A stretch of 64,000 nucleotides of DNA from JAITWN01 sp964437335 (GTDB lineage Bacteria; Pseudomonadota; Gammaproteobacteria; SZUA-140). The position numbers were made by a program, and so were the translations under genes. Under the pieces are notes generated by a model, which saw only the letters and a program-made list of their open reading frames with translations, was not told where the DNA came from and did not search any database. Below, piece by piece: positions 36,092 through 45,894 of this stretch; the first letter of the stretch is position 1, and each line of letters opens with the position of its first letter. Where the stretch lies: contig CAYTGL010000014.1 in assembly GCA_964437335.1 (NCBI GenBank), positions 1 through 64,000 on the forward strand, written 5' to 3'.

Positions 36092-37576
36092 TTGAACGCT
36101 GCGACGCAGGGCAAAAGGCGCCGATCGGGAATACTGCTGCATCCGACCTCGCTACCGGGTCCGCACGTGCAGGGAGATCTCGGCGCCGACGCGCATCGCT
36201 TTATTGAATTCCTCGCCGCCGCCGGCCAAAGCGTCTGGCAGATGCTGCCGCTTGGCCCGACCCATGACAATCGTTCGCCATATCAGAGCCTGTCGATCGA
36301 AGCAGGTAACCCCCGGCTGATCAGTTTCCACCGTCTCGCCGAGCTGGGTTGGCTGGATGCGAACCAGATCGGCGAGGCGGATCTCGCCGATTCCCGCCGG
36401 ATCCATGCCCGCAATGGCGTACTGGCCGCAGCCTGGCGGGGCTTCCGCGAGCGCGCCGACGATGCCGCGAAAACGGCGCACCGGGAATTCCTTGCGTCCG
36501 CGCAATCCTGGCTCGATGATTACGCGCTGTTCATTGCGCTGCGCCGCGAGTATGACCATGCTGACTGGACGCGCTGGCCGGCTCCGCTGCGAGACCGTGA
36601 GGAGCGCGCCCTCGCTGATGCGCGCAAAAAGCACCGGATGGTCATCGATCTGGTGCGTTTCGAGCAGTACCTGTTCCATCACCAATGGAACGCGCTGAAG
36701 GACGTCGCGAAGCGTCACGGTGTGCTGCTGTTCGGGGATATGCCGATCTTCGTCGCCCACGACAGCGTTGATGTCTGGGTCGATCGCCGCCTGTTCAAGC
36801 TCGATGCCGAAGGACAGCCCGAAGTCGTCGCCGGAGTACCGCCCGATTATTTTTCGACCACTGGCCAGCGCTGGGGCAATCCGCATTACCGCTGGGACAT
36901 CATGGAGGAGGAGGGCTACGCGTGGTGGATTCGCCGCATCGAACACCAGTTGAAACTGTTCGATCTGGTGCGCATCGATCATTTTCGCGGTTTCGAGGCG
37001 TCCTGGGAGATACCGGTGGAACATCCGGACGCGCGCGGCGGGCGCTGGGTCGATGGGCCGCGGGAAAAGCTTTTCGATGCGCTGCGGCGTCACCTTGGCC
37101 GGCTCCCGCTGGTCGCGGAAGACCTCGGGCTGATCACTCCCGAAGTACATGCCCTGCGGGACCGCTATGGTTTGCCCGGGATGCGCATCCTGCAGTTCGC
37201 GTTCGACGGTTCGCCGGATAATCCCTACCTGCCTCACAATCACGGCAGCGATGCGGTCGTTTATACCGGCACCCACGATAATGACACAACACTCGGCTGG
37301 TTCCAGGGGCTCGATAAAGGACAACGTGATTATTTACTCGAATACCTCGGTATGCCCGGCGAGCCGATGCCCTGGCCGCTTATCCGCAGCGCGATGGCCT
37401 CGGTCGCGGACATGTCGGTGATACCTATGCAGGATGCGCTGGGTCTGGACGGCGCGCACCGGATGAACACGCCCGGAACGCAGGAGGGTAACTGGCACTG
37501 GCGCTTCAGATGGGAGCAGGTGCCCGCCGAACTCGCGGCGCGGCTGCGGCGCCTGACACAAATCTACCGGCGCTGA
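36092..37576 (+). CDS. malQ: 4-alpha-glucanotransferase (amylomaltase)
   Basis: The 494-residue GH77 enzyme transfers maltodextrin segments, turning short glycogen breakdown products into longer acceptors. SGILLHPTSLPGP opens the protein. The nucleophile Asp is in VRIDHFRGFEASWEIP, the Glu is in LVAEDLGLITPEV, and YTGTHDNDTTLGW closes the active site. TTG 36092 starts it, five bases after the GH57 stop. It is convergent with glgP, with four bases between stops. Confidence 0.95.
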   Translation: MNAATQGKRRRSGILLHPTSLPGPHVQGDLGADAHRFIEFLAAAGQSVWQMLPLGPTHDNRSPYQSLSIEAGNPRLISFHRLAELGWLDANQIGEADLADSRRIHARNGVLAAAWRGFRERADDAAKTAHREFLASAQSWLDDYALFIALRREYDHADWTRWPAPLRDREERALADARKKHRMVIDLVRFEQYLFHHQWNALKDVAKRHGVLLFGDMPIFVAHDSVDVWVDRRLFKLDAEGQPEVVAGVPPDYFSTTGQRWGNPHYRWDIMEEEGYAWWIRRIEHQLKLFDLVRIDHFRGFEASWEIPVEHPDARGGRWVDGPREKLFDALRRHLGRLPLVAEDLGLITPEVHALRDRYGLPGMRILQFAFDGSPDNPYLPHNHGSDAVVYTGTHDNDTTLGWFQGLDKGQRDYLLEYLGMPGEPMPWPLIRSAMASVADMSVIPMQDALGLDGAHRMNTPGTQEGNWHWRFRWEQVPAELAARLRRLTQIYRR

Positions 37577-37580
37577 TTCA

Positions 37581-40142
37581 TTATATCCACAGCATGCACC
37601 CGGTCTCGAAGCGCCGGCTGAGCAGCTTGTGCCAGGGGTAGATCCGGATCTGGTAGTGTTGCAGGCCCGAGAATGGCGGGTCGAGATCGAGGGTGAAGCG
37701 GGTTTCACCGCCATCGATCTGCCCTTCCGCTGCGAAGCGGTAGATGCTGCGGCTGCCCGCCTCGCCGGGTATAGCCTCGTTACTGACCAGGCATTCGACG
37801 AATACATCTTCGGCGGAAAGCCCGTTCAGGCTGGCGGCGACCTCGATGCGCAAATGGTCGCCGGCCTTCACTGTGGTTGGGGCATGATCGATACGCCGGA
37901 TCCGGACGCCGGGCCAGGCGTGGCTGATATTCTGTTTCCACTCGGCAAGTCGGCGGGCCGGCTCGCCATTGTCCCGGCTGAGCGCGGCGCGTTGCCGCCT
38001 GGAGCGGCTGTAGAGCTTCTCCAGATAATCCATGACCATGCGCTGGGCATTGAAGCGCGGCATCAGCGACTTCATCGATGCCTTGGACATCTTCACCCAT
38101 TGCTGGGAATAGCCGTGGGTGTTGCGTTTGTAATAGAGCGGAACCACTTCGTTCTCGAGCAGGTCCATCAGCTCGTTGCCTTCCTCGGTATTGCGGAAGT
38201 TGTCATTGAAGTGTTGTCCGTGCGGCGTGATCGCCCAGCCATTCTGGCCGTTGTAGCCTTCTCCCCACCAGCCATCGAGCACGCTCAGGTTGATGACGCC
38301 GTTGATACCGGCCTTTTCCCCCGAGGTGCCGCTGGCCTCCATCGGGTAGGTCGGCGTATTGAGCCAGACGTCCACACCGGTGACCAGCTTGCGTCCGAGC
38401 GCCAGATCGTAACCCTCGATGAGGATGATCTTGCCCTCGAATTCGGGCCGGCGCGAGTAGTCATGAATGAGCTTCAGCAATTCCTGGCCCGGAATATCGT
38501 TCGGGTGGGCCTTGCCCGCGAACATGAAGATCACCGGGCGATCGGGGTTGTTGACCAGCTTTGCAAGCCGTTCCGGATTCGAGAACAGCAATGCCGCGCG
38601 CTTGTAGGTCGCAAAGCGCCGCGCGAAGCCCACAGTCAACACGTCGACCTCCGGGGTCGTCAGGGTGCGCGTCAGGCGTTCGACCTGGGTCGGGCTGCTG
38701 CCATTGCGCCGGTGCTGGTTACAGATGCGCTGGTATACATCCTTGTAGAGCTTGGTCTTCAGTGACTGGCGTATGCTCCAGAAGGTATGATCCGGGACGC
38801 CATCGAGCGCTTCCCAGAACTCCTCGGTGAGCAATTCATTTCTCCATCCACCGCCGAAGTGCATGTCGAGCATATGCGTCCACTCCTGGGCCAGGAAGGT
38901 CGGCACATGGACGCCGTTAGTGACATATTCGATCGGGTTTTCGCCAGCCGGAATCTGTGGCCAGATATAGCCTTCCATTTGGGAGGCGACATCGCCGTGG
39001 ATGCGGCTGACGCCGTTATGGAAACGCGAGCCGCGCAGCGCCAGCGCGGTCATGTTGAATCCCTTGTCATTGCCCGGGTAGGCGCCAAGGGCGAGGAACT
39101 TCCGTTCGCCGATCTTCGATTCCCTGATGTAGTGCTCAAAGTAAGGCAGGATCAGTTCGTGCTGGAAGATATCGTGTCCGGCGGGGACCGGGGTGTGCGT
39201 TGTGAACACGGTGCCGGCGGCGACCAGCTCTATCGCCGCGTCAAAGCTGAACCCCTGCTTCAGTCGTTCGCGACAGCGCTCGAGGATCTGGAAGGCGGCG
39301 TGTCCTTCGTTGATATGCCAGACGGTCGGTTTCAGGCCGACCGCGCGCAGTGCTCTGACACCGCCGATGCCGAGGACGATCTCCTGCTGGATGCGGGTAT
39401 TGATGTCACCGCCGTAGAGCTGATAGGTGATGCGGCGATCGTGTTCGTTGTTGTCCTCGAGATCGCTGTCGAGGAAGTACAGATTGATGTGTCCGGCCTT
39501 GGCTTTCCAGACCTTGAGCATGATGCCCCGGCCAGGCAAGTCGACGTGGACATGGACTTCCCTGCCATCCGCGTCGAGCGCCGGCGTAATCGGCAGGTTT
39601 TCGGGGCTGGTGCGGAAGTAGTGCGCAACCTGGTGACCGTTACCGTCGATCGTCTGGTGGAAATAGCCCTCGCGATACATCAGGCCGACTGCGACGAACG
39701 GGAGTCCGAGGTCGCTCGCCGCCTTGCAGTGGTCGCCAGCAAGGATGCCGAGACCGCCCGAATAGATCGGAAAGCTTTCATGCAGGCCGAACTCGGCGCA
39801 GAAATACGCAATCAGGTCCTCGTTCGGATCGAGGATTTTCAGCCATGGCCGGTTGCCGTTGCGATACTTGTGATAGGAATCATAGGCCGCGAGTATGCGG
39901 TCATAGTCCTGAATGTAGACGTTGTCGGCAACCGCGGCGTCGAGTTGCTGCTGCGATACGCGGCGCAGAAAGACCTTCGGATTGTGGCCGATATTGTCCC
40001 ACAGTCCCGGATCGAGCCGGACGAAAAGGCTGCGCACCTGACTGTCCCAACTGTATAATAAATCGTTTGCGAGCTCTTCGAGCCTGTGCAGGCGTTCCGG
40101 AATAATCGGGCGTACTTCTAGCGGAAATCGGGTTTCACTCAT
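37581..40142 (-). CDS. glgP: Alpha-glucan (glycogen/maltodextrin) phosphorylase, long archaeal/Thermotoga type
   Basis: The 853-residue GT35 phosphorylase releases glucose 1-phosphate from alpha-1,4 glucans. An N-terminal DUF3417-type region (RLEELANDLLYSWD) precedes FCAEFGLHESFPIYSGGLG. The PLP-binding Lys is in EASGTSGEKAGING, with LDGWWGEG after it. The DUF3417 region and the FGLHESFPIYSGGLG-type opening place it in the GlgP class of Thermotoga and many bacteria rather than the MalP class of E. coli. It faces malQ and probably has its own promoter near the tRNA gene. Confidence 0.95.
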   Translation of the reverse strand: MSETRFPLEVRPIIPERLHRLEELANDLLYSWDSQVRSLFVRLDPGLWDNIGHNPKVFLRRVSQQQLDAAVADNVYIQDYDRILAAYDSYHKYRNGNRPWLKILDPNEDLIAYFCAEFGLHESFPIYSGGLGILAGDHCKAASDLGLPFVAVGLMYREGYFHQTIDGNGHQVAHYFRTSPENLPITPALDADGREVHVHVDLPGRGIMLKVWKAKAGHINLYFLDSDLEDNNEHDRRITYQLYGGDINTRIQQEIVLGIGGVRALRAVGLKPTVWHINEGHAAFQILERCRERLKQGFSFDAAIELVAAGTVFTTHTPVPAGHDIFQHELILPYFEHYIRESKIGERKFLALGAYPGNDKGFNMTALALRGSRFHNGVSRIHGDVASQMEGYIWPQIPAGENPIEYVTNGVHVPTFLAQEWTHMLDMHFGGGWRNELLTEEFWEALDGVPDHTFWSIRQSLKTKLYKDVYQRICNQHRRNGSSPTQVERLTRTLTTPEVDVLTVGFARRFATYKRAALLFSNPERLAKLVNNPDRPVIFMFAGKAHPNDIPGQELLKLIHDYSRRPEFEGKIILIEGYDLALGRKLVTGVDVWLNTPTYPMEASGTSGEKAGINGVINLSVLDGWWGEGYNGQNGWAITPHGQHFNDNFRNTEEGNELMDLLENEVVPLYYKRNTHGYSQQWVKMSKASMKSLMPRFNAQRMVMDYLEKLYSRSRRQRAALSRDNGEPARRLAEWKQNISHAWPGVRIRRIDHAPTTVKAGDHLRIEVAASLNGLSAEDVFVECLVSNEAIPGEAGSRSIYRFAAEGQIDGGETRFTLDLDPPFSGLQHYQIRIYPWHKLLSRRFETGCMLWI

Positions 40143-40276
40143 GTTCGTCGGTCACCAGCGGCGCATGGCCTTACCAGGTTGGCTGCAATAATATTATTAA
40201 CCACTATGCAAGATGTCGGCCATCGGGGCCCGGGTCGGGGGGCATGCTTCGCGCAAGCGGAGGGAGCGGGACAATG

Positions 40277-40363
40277 TGGTGCCGGGAGAGAGAATCGAAC
40301 TCTCACGGTCGTTAAACCACCGGATTTTGAGTCCGGCGCGTCTACCAGTTCCGCCACCCCGGC
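40277..40363 (-). tRNA. tRNA-Leu(CAA)
   Basis: Read on the - strand, the 87-base gene starts GCCGGGGTGGCGGAACTGG and ends with an encoded CCA. The acceptor stem pairs with one G-U, and the anticodon loop is C-U-CAA-A-A, giving anticodon CAA. A long variable arm (about GGTGGTTTAACGACCG) marks a class II Leu tRNA. The T loop reads GTTCGATTC. A strong promoter lies just upstream. Confidence 0.97.
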
Positions 40364-40376
40364 TTCACCGCGTCAG

Positions 40377-40406
40377 AGTATACTCGTCCCGCGACAGGAT
40401 TGACAA
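40377..40406 (-). promoter_or_regulatory. Promoter of tRNA-Leu(CAA)
   Basis: On the - strand, TTGTCA (40401-40406) and TATACT (40377-40382) are 18 bp apart, and the tRNA 5' end lies 13 bp downstream. The same bases read TTGACA on the + strand (40400-40405), so the -35 region is shared with whatever drives queA, although no well-spaced -10 is seen on that strand. Confidence 0.75.
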
Positions 40407-40448
40407 GAATTCGTTATTTTTCCCGGAATTATCATTCTAGACGACGAG

Positions 40449-41468
40449 ATGCGCTGTTCCGATTTCAGTTATGAACTGCCGCAGGAGTTGATCGCGCAGG
40501 CGCCGTTGCCGATGCGCAGCGACAGTCGTCTGCTGCATCTCGACGCCGCGAGCGGTGCGATCGATGACCGCACCATGCGCGCATTACCGGACCTGCTGCG
40601 TTCCGGCGACCTGCTGATTTTCAACGATACACGGGTCATTCCTGCACGCATATGGGGCAAAAAGGAAACCGGGGGAAGGATCGAGGCGCTGATCGAGCGC
40701 GTACTCGACGATGAGCGCGCACTCGCCCAGGTGCGTAACGGGGGATCATTGCGCGATGGCGCCCGCCTGACCTTCGGCGACGATGTCCGCGCCCGCGTCG
40801 TGCAGCGTGCCGGGGAATTCCTGGAATTGCGGTTCGAGGACCGGCGCACGGTTTTCGAAATCCTCGAAGCGATCGGCAGGATGCCGTTGCCGCCCTATAT
40901 CAACCGGGAAGACGAGGCACAGGATCGTGATCGATACCAGACAGTATTCGCCGAGCGCGACGGCGCCGTTGCTGCTCCGACCGCCGGGCTGCATTTCGAC
41001 AGTGCCTTGCTCGAACGCATCCGCGAGCGCGGCATCGAAACCGCCGCAATCACGCTGCATGTAGGCGCCGGTACTTTCCAGCCGATGCGCACCGAGGATC
41101 TGCGCGAGCACCGGATGCACAGCGAATGGTTCGAGGTCGGTGTGACCACCTGTGCGCGGATACGCGCGGCGCGCGCGCGCGGCGACCGGATCGTCGCGGT
41201 CGGCACCACGGTTGTCCGCGCGCTCGAAACCGCGGTGCGCGACGGTGATATCGAGCCCTGCAGTGGCGAGACCGACATCTTCATCACGCCGGGCAGTGAA
41301 TTCCGTATCGTCGATGCCCTGGTCACCAATTTCCATCTGCCGCGCTCGACGCTGCTGATGCTGGTCTGCGCCTTTGCCGGGACCGAGCGCGTGCTGAAGG
41401 CATACCGTCACGCGGTTCTGGCGCGCTATCGATTCTTCAGCTATGGCGACGTAATGCTGATCTCATGA
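40449..41468 (+). CDS. queA: S-adenosylmethionine:tRNA ribosyltransferase-isomerase
   Basis: The 339-residue enzyme moves the ribosyl group of SAM onto preQ1 in tRNA to give epoxyqueuosine. The N-terminus is FSYELPQELIAQAPLPMR. FNDTRVIPAR, PLPPYI and APTAGLHFD are family blocks, and the C-terminal VTNFHLPRSTLLMLV is diagnostic. It overlaps tgt by four bases (ATGA). It is divergent from tRNA-Leu, and heads the queA-tgt-yajC-secD-secF run. Confidence 0.97.
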   Translation: MRCSDFSYELPQELIAQAPLPMRSDSRLLHLDAASGAIDDRTMRALPDLLRSGDLLIFNDTRVIPARIWGKKETGGRIEALIERVLDDERALAQVRNGGSLRDGARLTFGDDVRARVVQRAGEFLELRFEDRRTVFEILEAIGRMPLPPYINREDEAQDRDRYQTVFAERDGAVAAPTAGLHFDSALLERIRERGIETAAITLHVGAGTFQPMRTEDLREHRMHSEWFEVGVTTCARIRAARARGDRIVAVGTTVVRALETAVRDGDIEPCSGETDIFITPGSEFRIVDALVTNFHLPRSTLLMLVCAFAGTERVLKAYRHAVLARYRFFSYGDVMLIS

Positions 41469-42580
41469 AATTTGCGCTGCTGCAAACCGACGGCGCGGCG
41501 CGCCGCGGCCGCATCGAACTGCCGCGTGGTACGATCGAGACCCCGGCTTTCATGCCGGTCGGTACCTATGGCACGGTCAAGGCGATGACGCCGGATGAAC
41601 TGCGCGATCTCGGCGTCGAGATCATCCTGGCGAATACCTTCCATCTGATGCTGCGGCCCGGTGTCGAGATCATCGCCGCGCACGGCGGTCTGCACGGGTT
41701 CATGGGTTGGGATGGTCCGGTTCTGACCGATTCCGGCGGATATCAGGTATTCAGCCTCGGAGCGATGCGCAAGCTGTCGGAGCAGGGTGTGACCTTTCGC
41801 TCGCCGGTTGACGGCGCCCGGGTGTTCCTTGATCCCGAGCGGTCGATCGCCGTGCAGAAGGCGCTTGCCGCGGACATCGTCATGGTATTCGATGAATGTA
41901 CGCCGTGGCCGGCGGACGAGGATGCGGCCCGATCTTCGATGGAGCTGTCGCTGCGCTGGGCCGCGCGCAGTCGCGAGGCCTTCGGCGATCATCGGGCGGC
42001 GTTGTTCGGGATCATCCAGGGCGGGATGTATTCCTCGCTGCGCGCCGCCTCTCTCGATGGACTGCTGCGCACCGGTTTCGACGGCTACGCAATCGGCGGC
42101 CTGTCGGTCGGTGAACCCCGGGAAGAAATGCTGCAGGTGCTCGATGACCTTGAACCGCATATGCCGGCGGCGTCGCCTCGCTATCTGATGGGCGTCGGCA
42201 AACCGGAGGACATCGTCGAGGCGGTGCGGCGCGGCATCGACATGTTCGACTGCGTGATCCCGACGCGCAACGCCCGCAATGGTCACTTGTTCGTCGAGTC
42301 CGGCGTGATCCGGATTCGCAACAGCCGCTATCGCGACGACACGCGGCCGCTGGACGAGAACTGTGGCTGTCCTGTCTGCGCCCGTTACAGCCGCGCCTAT
42401 CTGCGCCATCTCGCGGTCTGTAACGAGATCCTTGGCGCCCGTCTGAATACCCTGCATAACCTGTACTATTACCAGACACTTATGCAGGGACTCCGGGCGG
42501 CGATCGCGGCCGGGGAACTCGACGGCTACGTCAGGCGGTTTTATGAAAAACGCTGCCGGACCGACGGGCTTGTGGCATAA
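41465..42580 (+). CDS. tgt: tRNA-guanine transglycosylase
   Basis: The 371-residue enzyme swaps guanine 34 for preQ1 in tRNAs with GUN anticodons. TPAFMPVGTYGTVKAM opens the barrel. The catalytic Asp regions are DSGGYQVFSLG and FDCVIPTRNARNG. The C-terminal zinc site uses Cys of NCGCPVC and a downstream His. Together with queA it covers the transglycosylation and maturation steps of queuosine; queD and folE2 are at 55-56 kb. Confidence 0.97.
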   Translation: MKFALLQTDGAARRGRIELPRGTIETPAFMPVGTYGTVKAMTPDELRDLGVEIILANTFHLMLRPGVEIIAAHGGLHGFMGWDGPVLTDSGGYQVFSLGAMRKLSEQGVTFRSPVDGARVFLDPERSIAVQKALAADIVMVFDECTPWPADEDAARSSMELSLRWAARSREAFGDHRAALFGIIQGGMYSSLRAASLDGLLRTGFDGYAIGGLSVGEPREEMLQVLDDLEPHMPAASPRYLMGVGKPEDIVEAVRRGIDMFDCVIPTRNARNGHLFVESGVIRIRNSRYRDDTRPLDENCGCPVCARYSRAYLRHLAVCNEILGARLNTLHNLYYYQTLMQGLRAAIAAGELDGYVRRFYEKRCRTDGLVA

Positions 42581-42622
42581 TACCCGGCTTTATGACTCGC
42601 GTGGAATCGAACGAGGTGCGTT

Positions 42623-42991
42623 ATGAATTTTTTTATTAGCGATGCATGGGCCCAGGAGGGCGCCGGCACATCGTCGGGATTCATCAGCCTGATACCGCTG
42701 ATCCTGATCTTCGTGATTTTCTATTTTCTGCTGCTGCGCCCGCAGATCAAGCGCGCGAAGGAACACCGCAAGATGGTAGGCTCGCTCGCGAAGGGCGACG
42801 AGGTCGTCTCCAACGGCGGCCTGCTGGGCAGGATCACCCGGCTCGACGAGGAATTCGTCGCGGTCGAAATCGCCGACGGCGTCGTGGTCAGGATGCAGCG
42901 CAGCGCGATTTCCCAGATGGTGCCCAAGGGGACCATAAGAAAGTCGAACAAGGGCAAGGAAAAGGACGAGGAGAAGGTGGAGTCGGCCTGA
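42623..42991 (+). CDS. yajC: Preprotein translocase accessory subunit YajC
   Basis: The 122-residue single-span inner-membrane protein belongs to the SecDF-YajC complex. The membrane helix FISLIPLILIFVIFYFLLL (about 18-36) is followed by RPQIKRAKEHRKMVGSL and the small cytoplasmic domain GDEVVSNGGLLGRI. Its location between tgt and secD is the rule in Gammaproteobacteria. The C-terminal tail is Lys- and Glu-rich. Confidence 0.96.
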   Translation: MNFFISDAWAQEGAGTSSGFISLIPLILIFVIFYFLLLRPQIKRAKEHRKMVGSLAKGDEVVSNGGLLGRITRLDEEFVAVEIADGVVVRMQRSAISQMVPKGTIRKSNKGKEKDEEKVESA

Positions 42992-43016
42992 TCTTCCGCC
43001 GTCTGACGCAAGACAC

Positions 43017-44873
43017 ATGAATTACTATCCGGCCTGGAAAAATCTGCTGGTTATCGGCATCGTCGTCATCGGACTGCTGTATGCGGTCCCGAATCTCTAC
43101 GGCGAAGACCCGGTGGTCCAGATATCGCCGACGCGCGGCGCGCTGGTCGACGACGCGGCCATCGAGCGGGTCATGCAGATTCTTGGGGATGGCAATGTCA
43201 CGTTCCGCTCGCTGGAGCGCAAGGATGACGGGCTGACGCTGTTCTTTTCTGATACCGAAGAGCAACTGAGGGGGCAGGATCTGCTGCAGCGCGCGCTTGG
43301 CAGCGGCTATGTCGTCGCGCTGAACCTGATGCCCGCGACCCCGGGGTGGCTGCGCGCGTTGAACGCCGAGCCGATGTACCTCGGGCTCGATCTGCGCGGC
43401 GGCGTGCACTTTCTGCTGGAAGTCGACATGGACGCCGCGGTCGTGCAGGTTGAGGAGCGGTATGTCAACGACCTGCGCCTTACGCTGCGTGACGGGCGCA
43501 TCCGCTACCTGTCGATCGGACGGGGTCAGAACGGGGGCGTCGAGGTCAGATTCCGCAGTGCGGAAGATCGCGACGCGGCCCGCGAGTCTATTCGTGGCGA
43601 ATTCAGCAGCCTGCCGTTCCGGGATATCGATCGCGACGACGGCTTCTATCTATTCGCGGAGCTGAGTGACCGGGAGATCCGCGAGACCAAAAGCTTCGCG
43701 ATAGAGCAGAACGTCATCACACTGCGCAACCGCGTCAACGAGCTCGGCGTCGCCGAGCCGGCGATACAGCGCCAGGGCGACAGCCGCATCGTCGTGCAGT
43801 TGCCGGGCGTGCAGGATCCGGCGCGCGCGAAGGAGATCCTCGGCGCCACGGCGACGCTGGAGTTCCGCATGGTCGACGAATCCGGGGACGTGCAGTCCGC
43901 GCTCGAGGGGCGCGTGCCGGTCAACGCAAGGCTCTATCGCGAGCGCGGCGGCAATCCGGTGCTGCTCGAGCGCAGGATCATCGTCACCGGAGACCAGATC
44001 ATCAACGCGGCGTCGGGCATCGACAGTCAAAGCGGTTCGCCGGCGGTGTTCATCACGCTCGACAGCGGCGGCGCCCGCCGGATGCTGCAGACCACCCGCG
44101 AAAATATCGGCCGCCCGATGGCGGTGGTGTTCATCGAGAAAAAGCCGGAAACCCGCCTCGTCGACGGCGAGGCCGTCCGGTCGACGCGGACGATCGAGGA
44201 GGTCATCAACATCGCGACGATCCGCGACCAGTTCAGCCACCGCTTCCAGATCACCGGGCTCGCGAGCACCAATGAGGCGCACAACCTTGCGTTGCTGTTG
44301 CGCGCCGGCGCGCTCGCGGCGCCGATCGAGATCGTCGAGGAGCGCACCGTCGGCCCGAGCCTCGGGCAGGACAATATCCGGCAGGGATTTATATCGGTCA
44401 TCGTCGGTCTGGTCCTATCGCTGGTCTTCATGGCGGTGCGCTACAGGATATTCGGCATGGTCGCCAACGCCGCGCTGCTGCTGAATCTCGTGCTCCTTGT
44501 CGCGGCGTTGTCGATGCTGCAGGCGACGCTGACGATGCCCGGTATCGCCGGTATCGTGCTGACGCTCGCCATGGCGATCGACGCGAACGTGCTGATCAAC
44601 GAGCGAATACGGGAGGAACTGCGCAACGGAAACTCGCCCCAGGCGAGCATCAACGCCGGTTACGACAAGGCCTTCGGGACGATCGCGGACGCGAACATCA
44701 CAACGCTGATCGCCGCGGCCGTGCTCTTCGGTTTCGGCAGCGGGCCGATCAAGGGTTTCGCGATCACGCTGTCGATCGGTCTCGTGACCTCGATGTTCAC
44801 CGCGATCATGGGGACGCGCGCGGTCATCAATCTGATCTATGGTCGCCGCAAGGTCGGGCGGTTGTCGGTATGA
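43017..44873 (+). CDS. secD: Protein translocase subunit SecD
   Basis: The 618-residue six-span membrane protein uses proton motive force to pull proteins through SecYEG. An N-terminal helix (NLLVIGIVVIGLLYAVPNLY) precedes a large periplasmic P1 domain. YLGLDLRGGVHFLLEVDM and LRNRVNELGVAEPAIQRQG are the conserved domain signatures. The last five helices begin near GFISVIVGLVLSLVFMAV, with a DANVLINERIREEL segment that bears the conserved Asp. Confidence 0.97.
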   Translation: MNYYPAWKNLLVIGIVVIGLLYAVPNLYGEDPVVQISPTRGALVDDAAIERVMQILGDGNVTFRSLERKDDGLTLFFSDTEEQLRGQDLLQRALGSGYVVALNLMPATPGWLRALNAEPMYLGLDLRGGVHFLLEVDMDAAVVQVEERYVNDLRLTLRDGRIRYLSIGRGQNGGVEVRFRSAEDRDAARESIRGEFSSLPFRDIDRDDGFYLFAELSDREIRETKSFAIEQNVITLRNRVNELGVAEPAIQRQGDSRIVVQLPGVQDPARAKEILGATATLEFRMVDESGDVQSALEGRVPVNARLYRERGGNPVLLERRIIVTGDQIINAASGIDSQSGSPAVFITLDSGGARRMLQTTRENIGRPMAVVFIEKKPETRLVDGEAVRSTRTIEEVINIATIRDQFSHRFQITGLASTNEAHNLALLLRAGALAAPIEIVEERTVGPSLGQDNIRQGFISVIVGLVLSLVFMAVRYRIFGMVANAALLLNLVLLVAALSMLQATLTMPGIAGIVLTLAMAIDANVLINERIREELRNGNSPQASINAGYDKAFGTIADANITTLIAAAVLFGFGSGPIKGFAITLSIGLVTSMFTAIMGTRAVINLIYGRRKVGRLSV

Positions 44874-44898
44874 GCGGCATTTTCTGGAGGACGCGCGG

Positions 44899-45855
44899 GT
44901 GAAGGCGCTGAGCGGACTGAGCGGGGGCACCAACATCGACTTCATAGGCCAGCGGCGGATCGCCTACGTGGTGTCTATCGTACTGCTGCTGATTTGCGTG
45001 TTCGCGATCGCGACCCGGGGGCTGAATTTCGGCATCGATTTCACCGGCGGCACGCTGGTCGAGATCGGCTATCAGGAACCGGTAGAACTGGGCGTCGTCC
45101 GCGGCGCGTTGCGCGCCGCCGGCTTTGAAGACGCTGTGGTGCAGTCCTTCGGTACGCCGCGCGACGTCCTGATCCGCCTCGCACCGCGCGAGGGGATCAG
45201 CAATCTCGATCTGTCGAACGACGTCCTCAGCGCGCTCAGGGCCGGCCCCCAGGGCGGGACCGTCGATCTGCGCCGCATCGAGTTCGTCGGCGCGCAGGTC
45301 GGCGAGGATCTCGCGGAGGACGGCGGACTGGCCGTGCTGTATGCGCTGATCGGCATTCTGATCTATATCGCCGTGCGTTTCGAGAAGCGCCTCGCGGTCG
45401 CCGCGGTGCTCGGGCTGGTCCATGACACGGTGGTCGTCGTCGGCGTTTTCGCGCTGTTTCAACTCGATTTCGACCTGACCGTGCTCGCGGGAATTCTCGC
45501 GGTCATCGGTTACTCGCTGAACGACACGATCGTCATCTACGACCGCATACGCGAGAATTTCCGCAAGATGCGCAAGGTGACGCCAGCCCAGATCATCAAC
45601 GTCTCGGTCAACGACACGCTGGCCCGCACGATCGTGACCTCGCTCACGACCGCGATGGTGATAATCGCGCTTTATTTTCTCGGCGGTGAGCTCCTCCGGA
45701 ATTTCTCGCTCGCGCTGATCGTAGGCATCTTCGTCGGTGTTTATTCATCGGTCTATATCGCCAGCGCGCTGGCCCTCGCGCTGGGTATTACCAAGGCCGA
45801 CTTGATGCCGGTGCAGAAGGAAGGCGCCGGCGGGGAAGCCGACGGCCGGCCCTGA
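44899..45855 (+). CDS. secF: Protein translocase subunit SecF
   Basis: The 318-residue partner of SecD has the same fold: a first helix (RIAYVVSIVLLLICVFAIA), the signature LNFGIDFTGGTLVEIGY, and five C-terminal helices containing GYSLNDTIVIYDRIREN. I chose GTG 44899, eight bases after TGGAGG, because earlier in-frame starts overlap secD and lack a site. A 10-codon open frame begins at ATG 44870 across the secD stop and ends at the GTG, which may couple secF to secD. Confidence 0.96.
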   Translation: MKALSGLSGGTNIDFIGQRRIAYVVSIVLLLICVFAIATRGLNFGIDFTGGTLVEIGYQEPVELGVVRGALRAAGFEDAVVQSFGTPRDVLIRLAPREGISNLDLSNDVLSALRAGPQGGTVDLRRIEFVGAQVGEDLAEDGGLAVLYALIGILIYIAVRFEKRLAVAAVLGLVHDTVVVVGVFALFQLDFDLTVLAGILAVIGYSLNDTIVIYDRIRENFRKMRKVTPAQIINVSVNDTLARTIVTSLTTAMVIIALYFLGGELLRNFSLALIVGIFVGVYSSVYIASALALALGITKADLMPVQKEGAGGEADGRP

Positions 45856-45894
45856 TCTGGGTGTTGTTCGTGCGGACGCCTCAACCCTGCCGCA

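Noticed and set aside
38787..40058. Long + strand frame of 423 codons across glgP
   Set aside because: GlgP on the - strand carries the PLP motif and full family sequence; the opposite frame is a codon-bias artefact.
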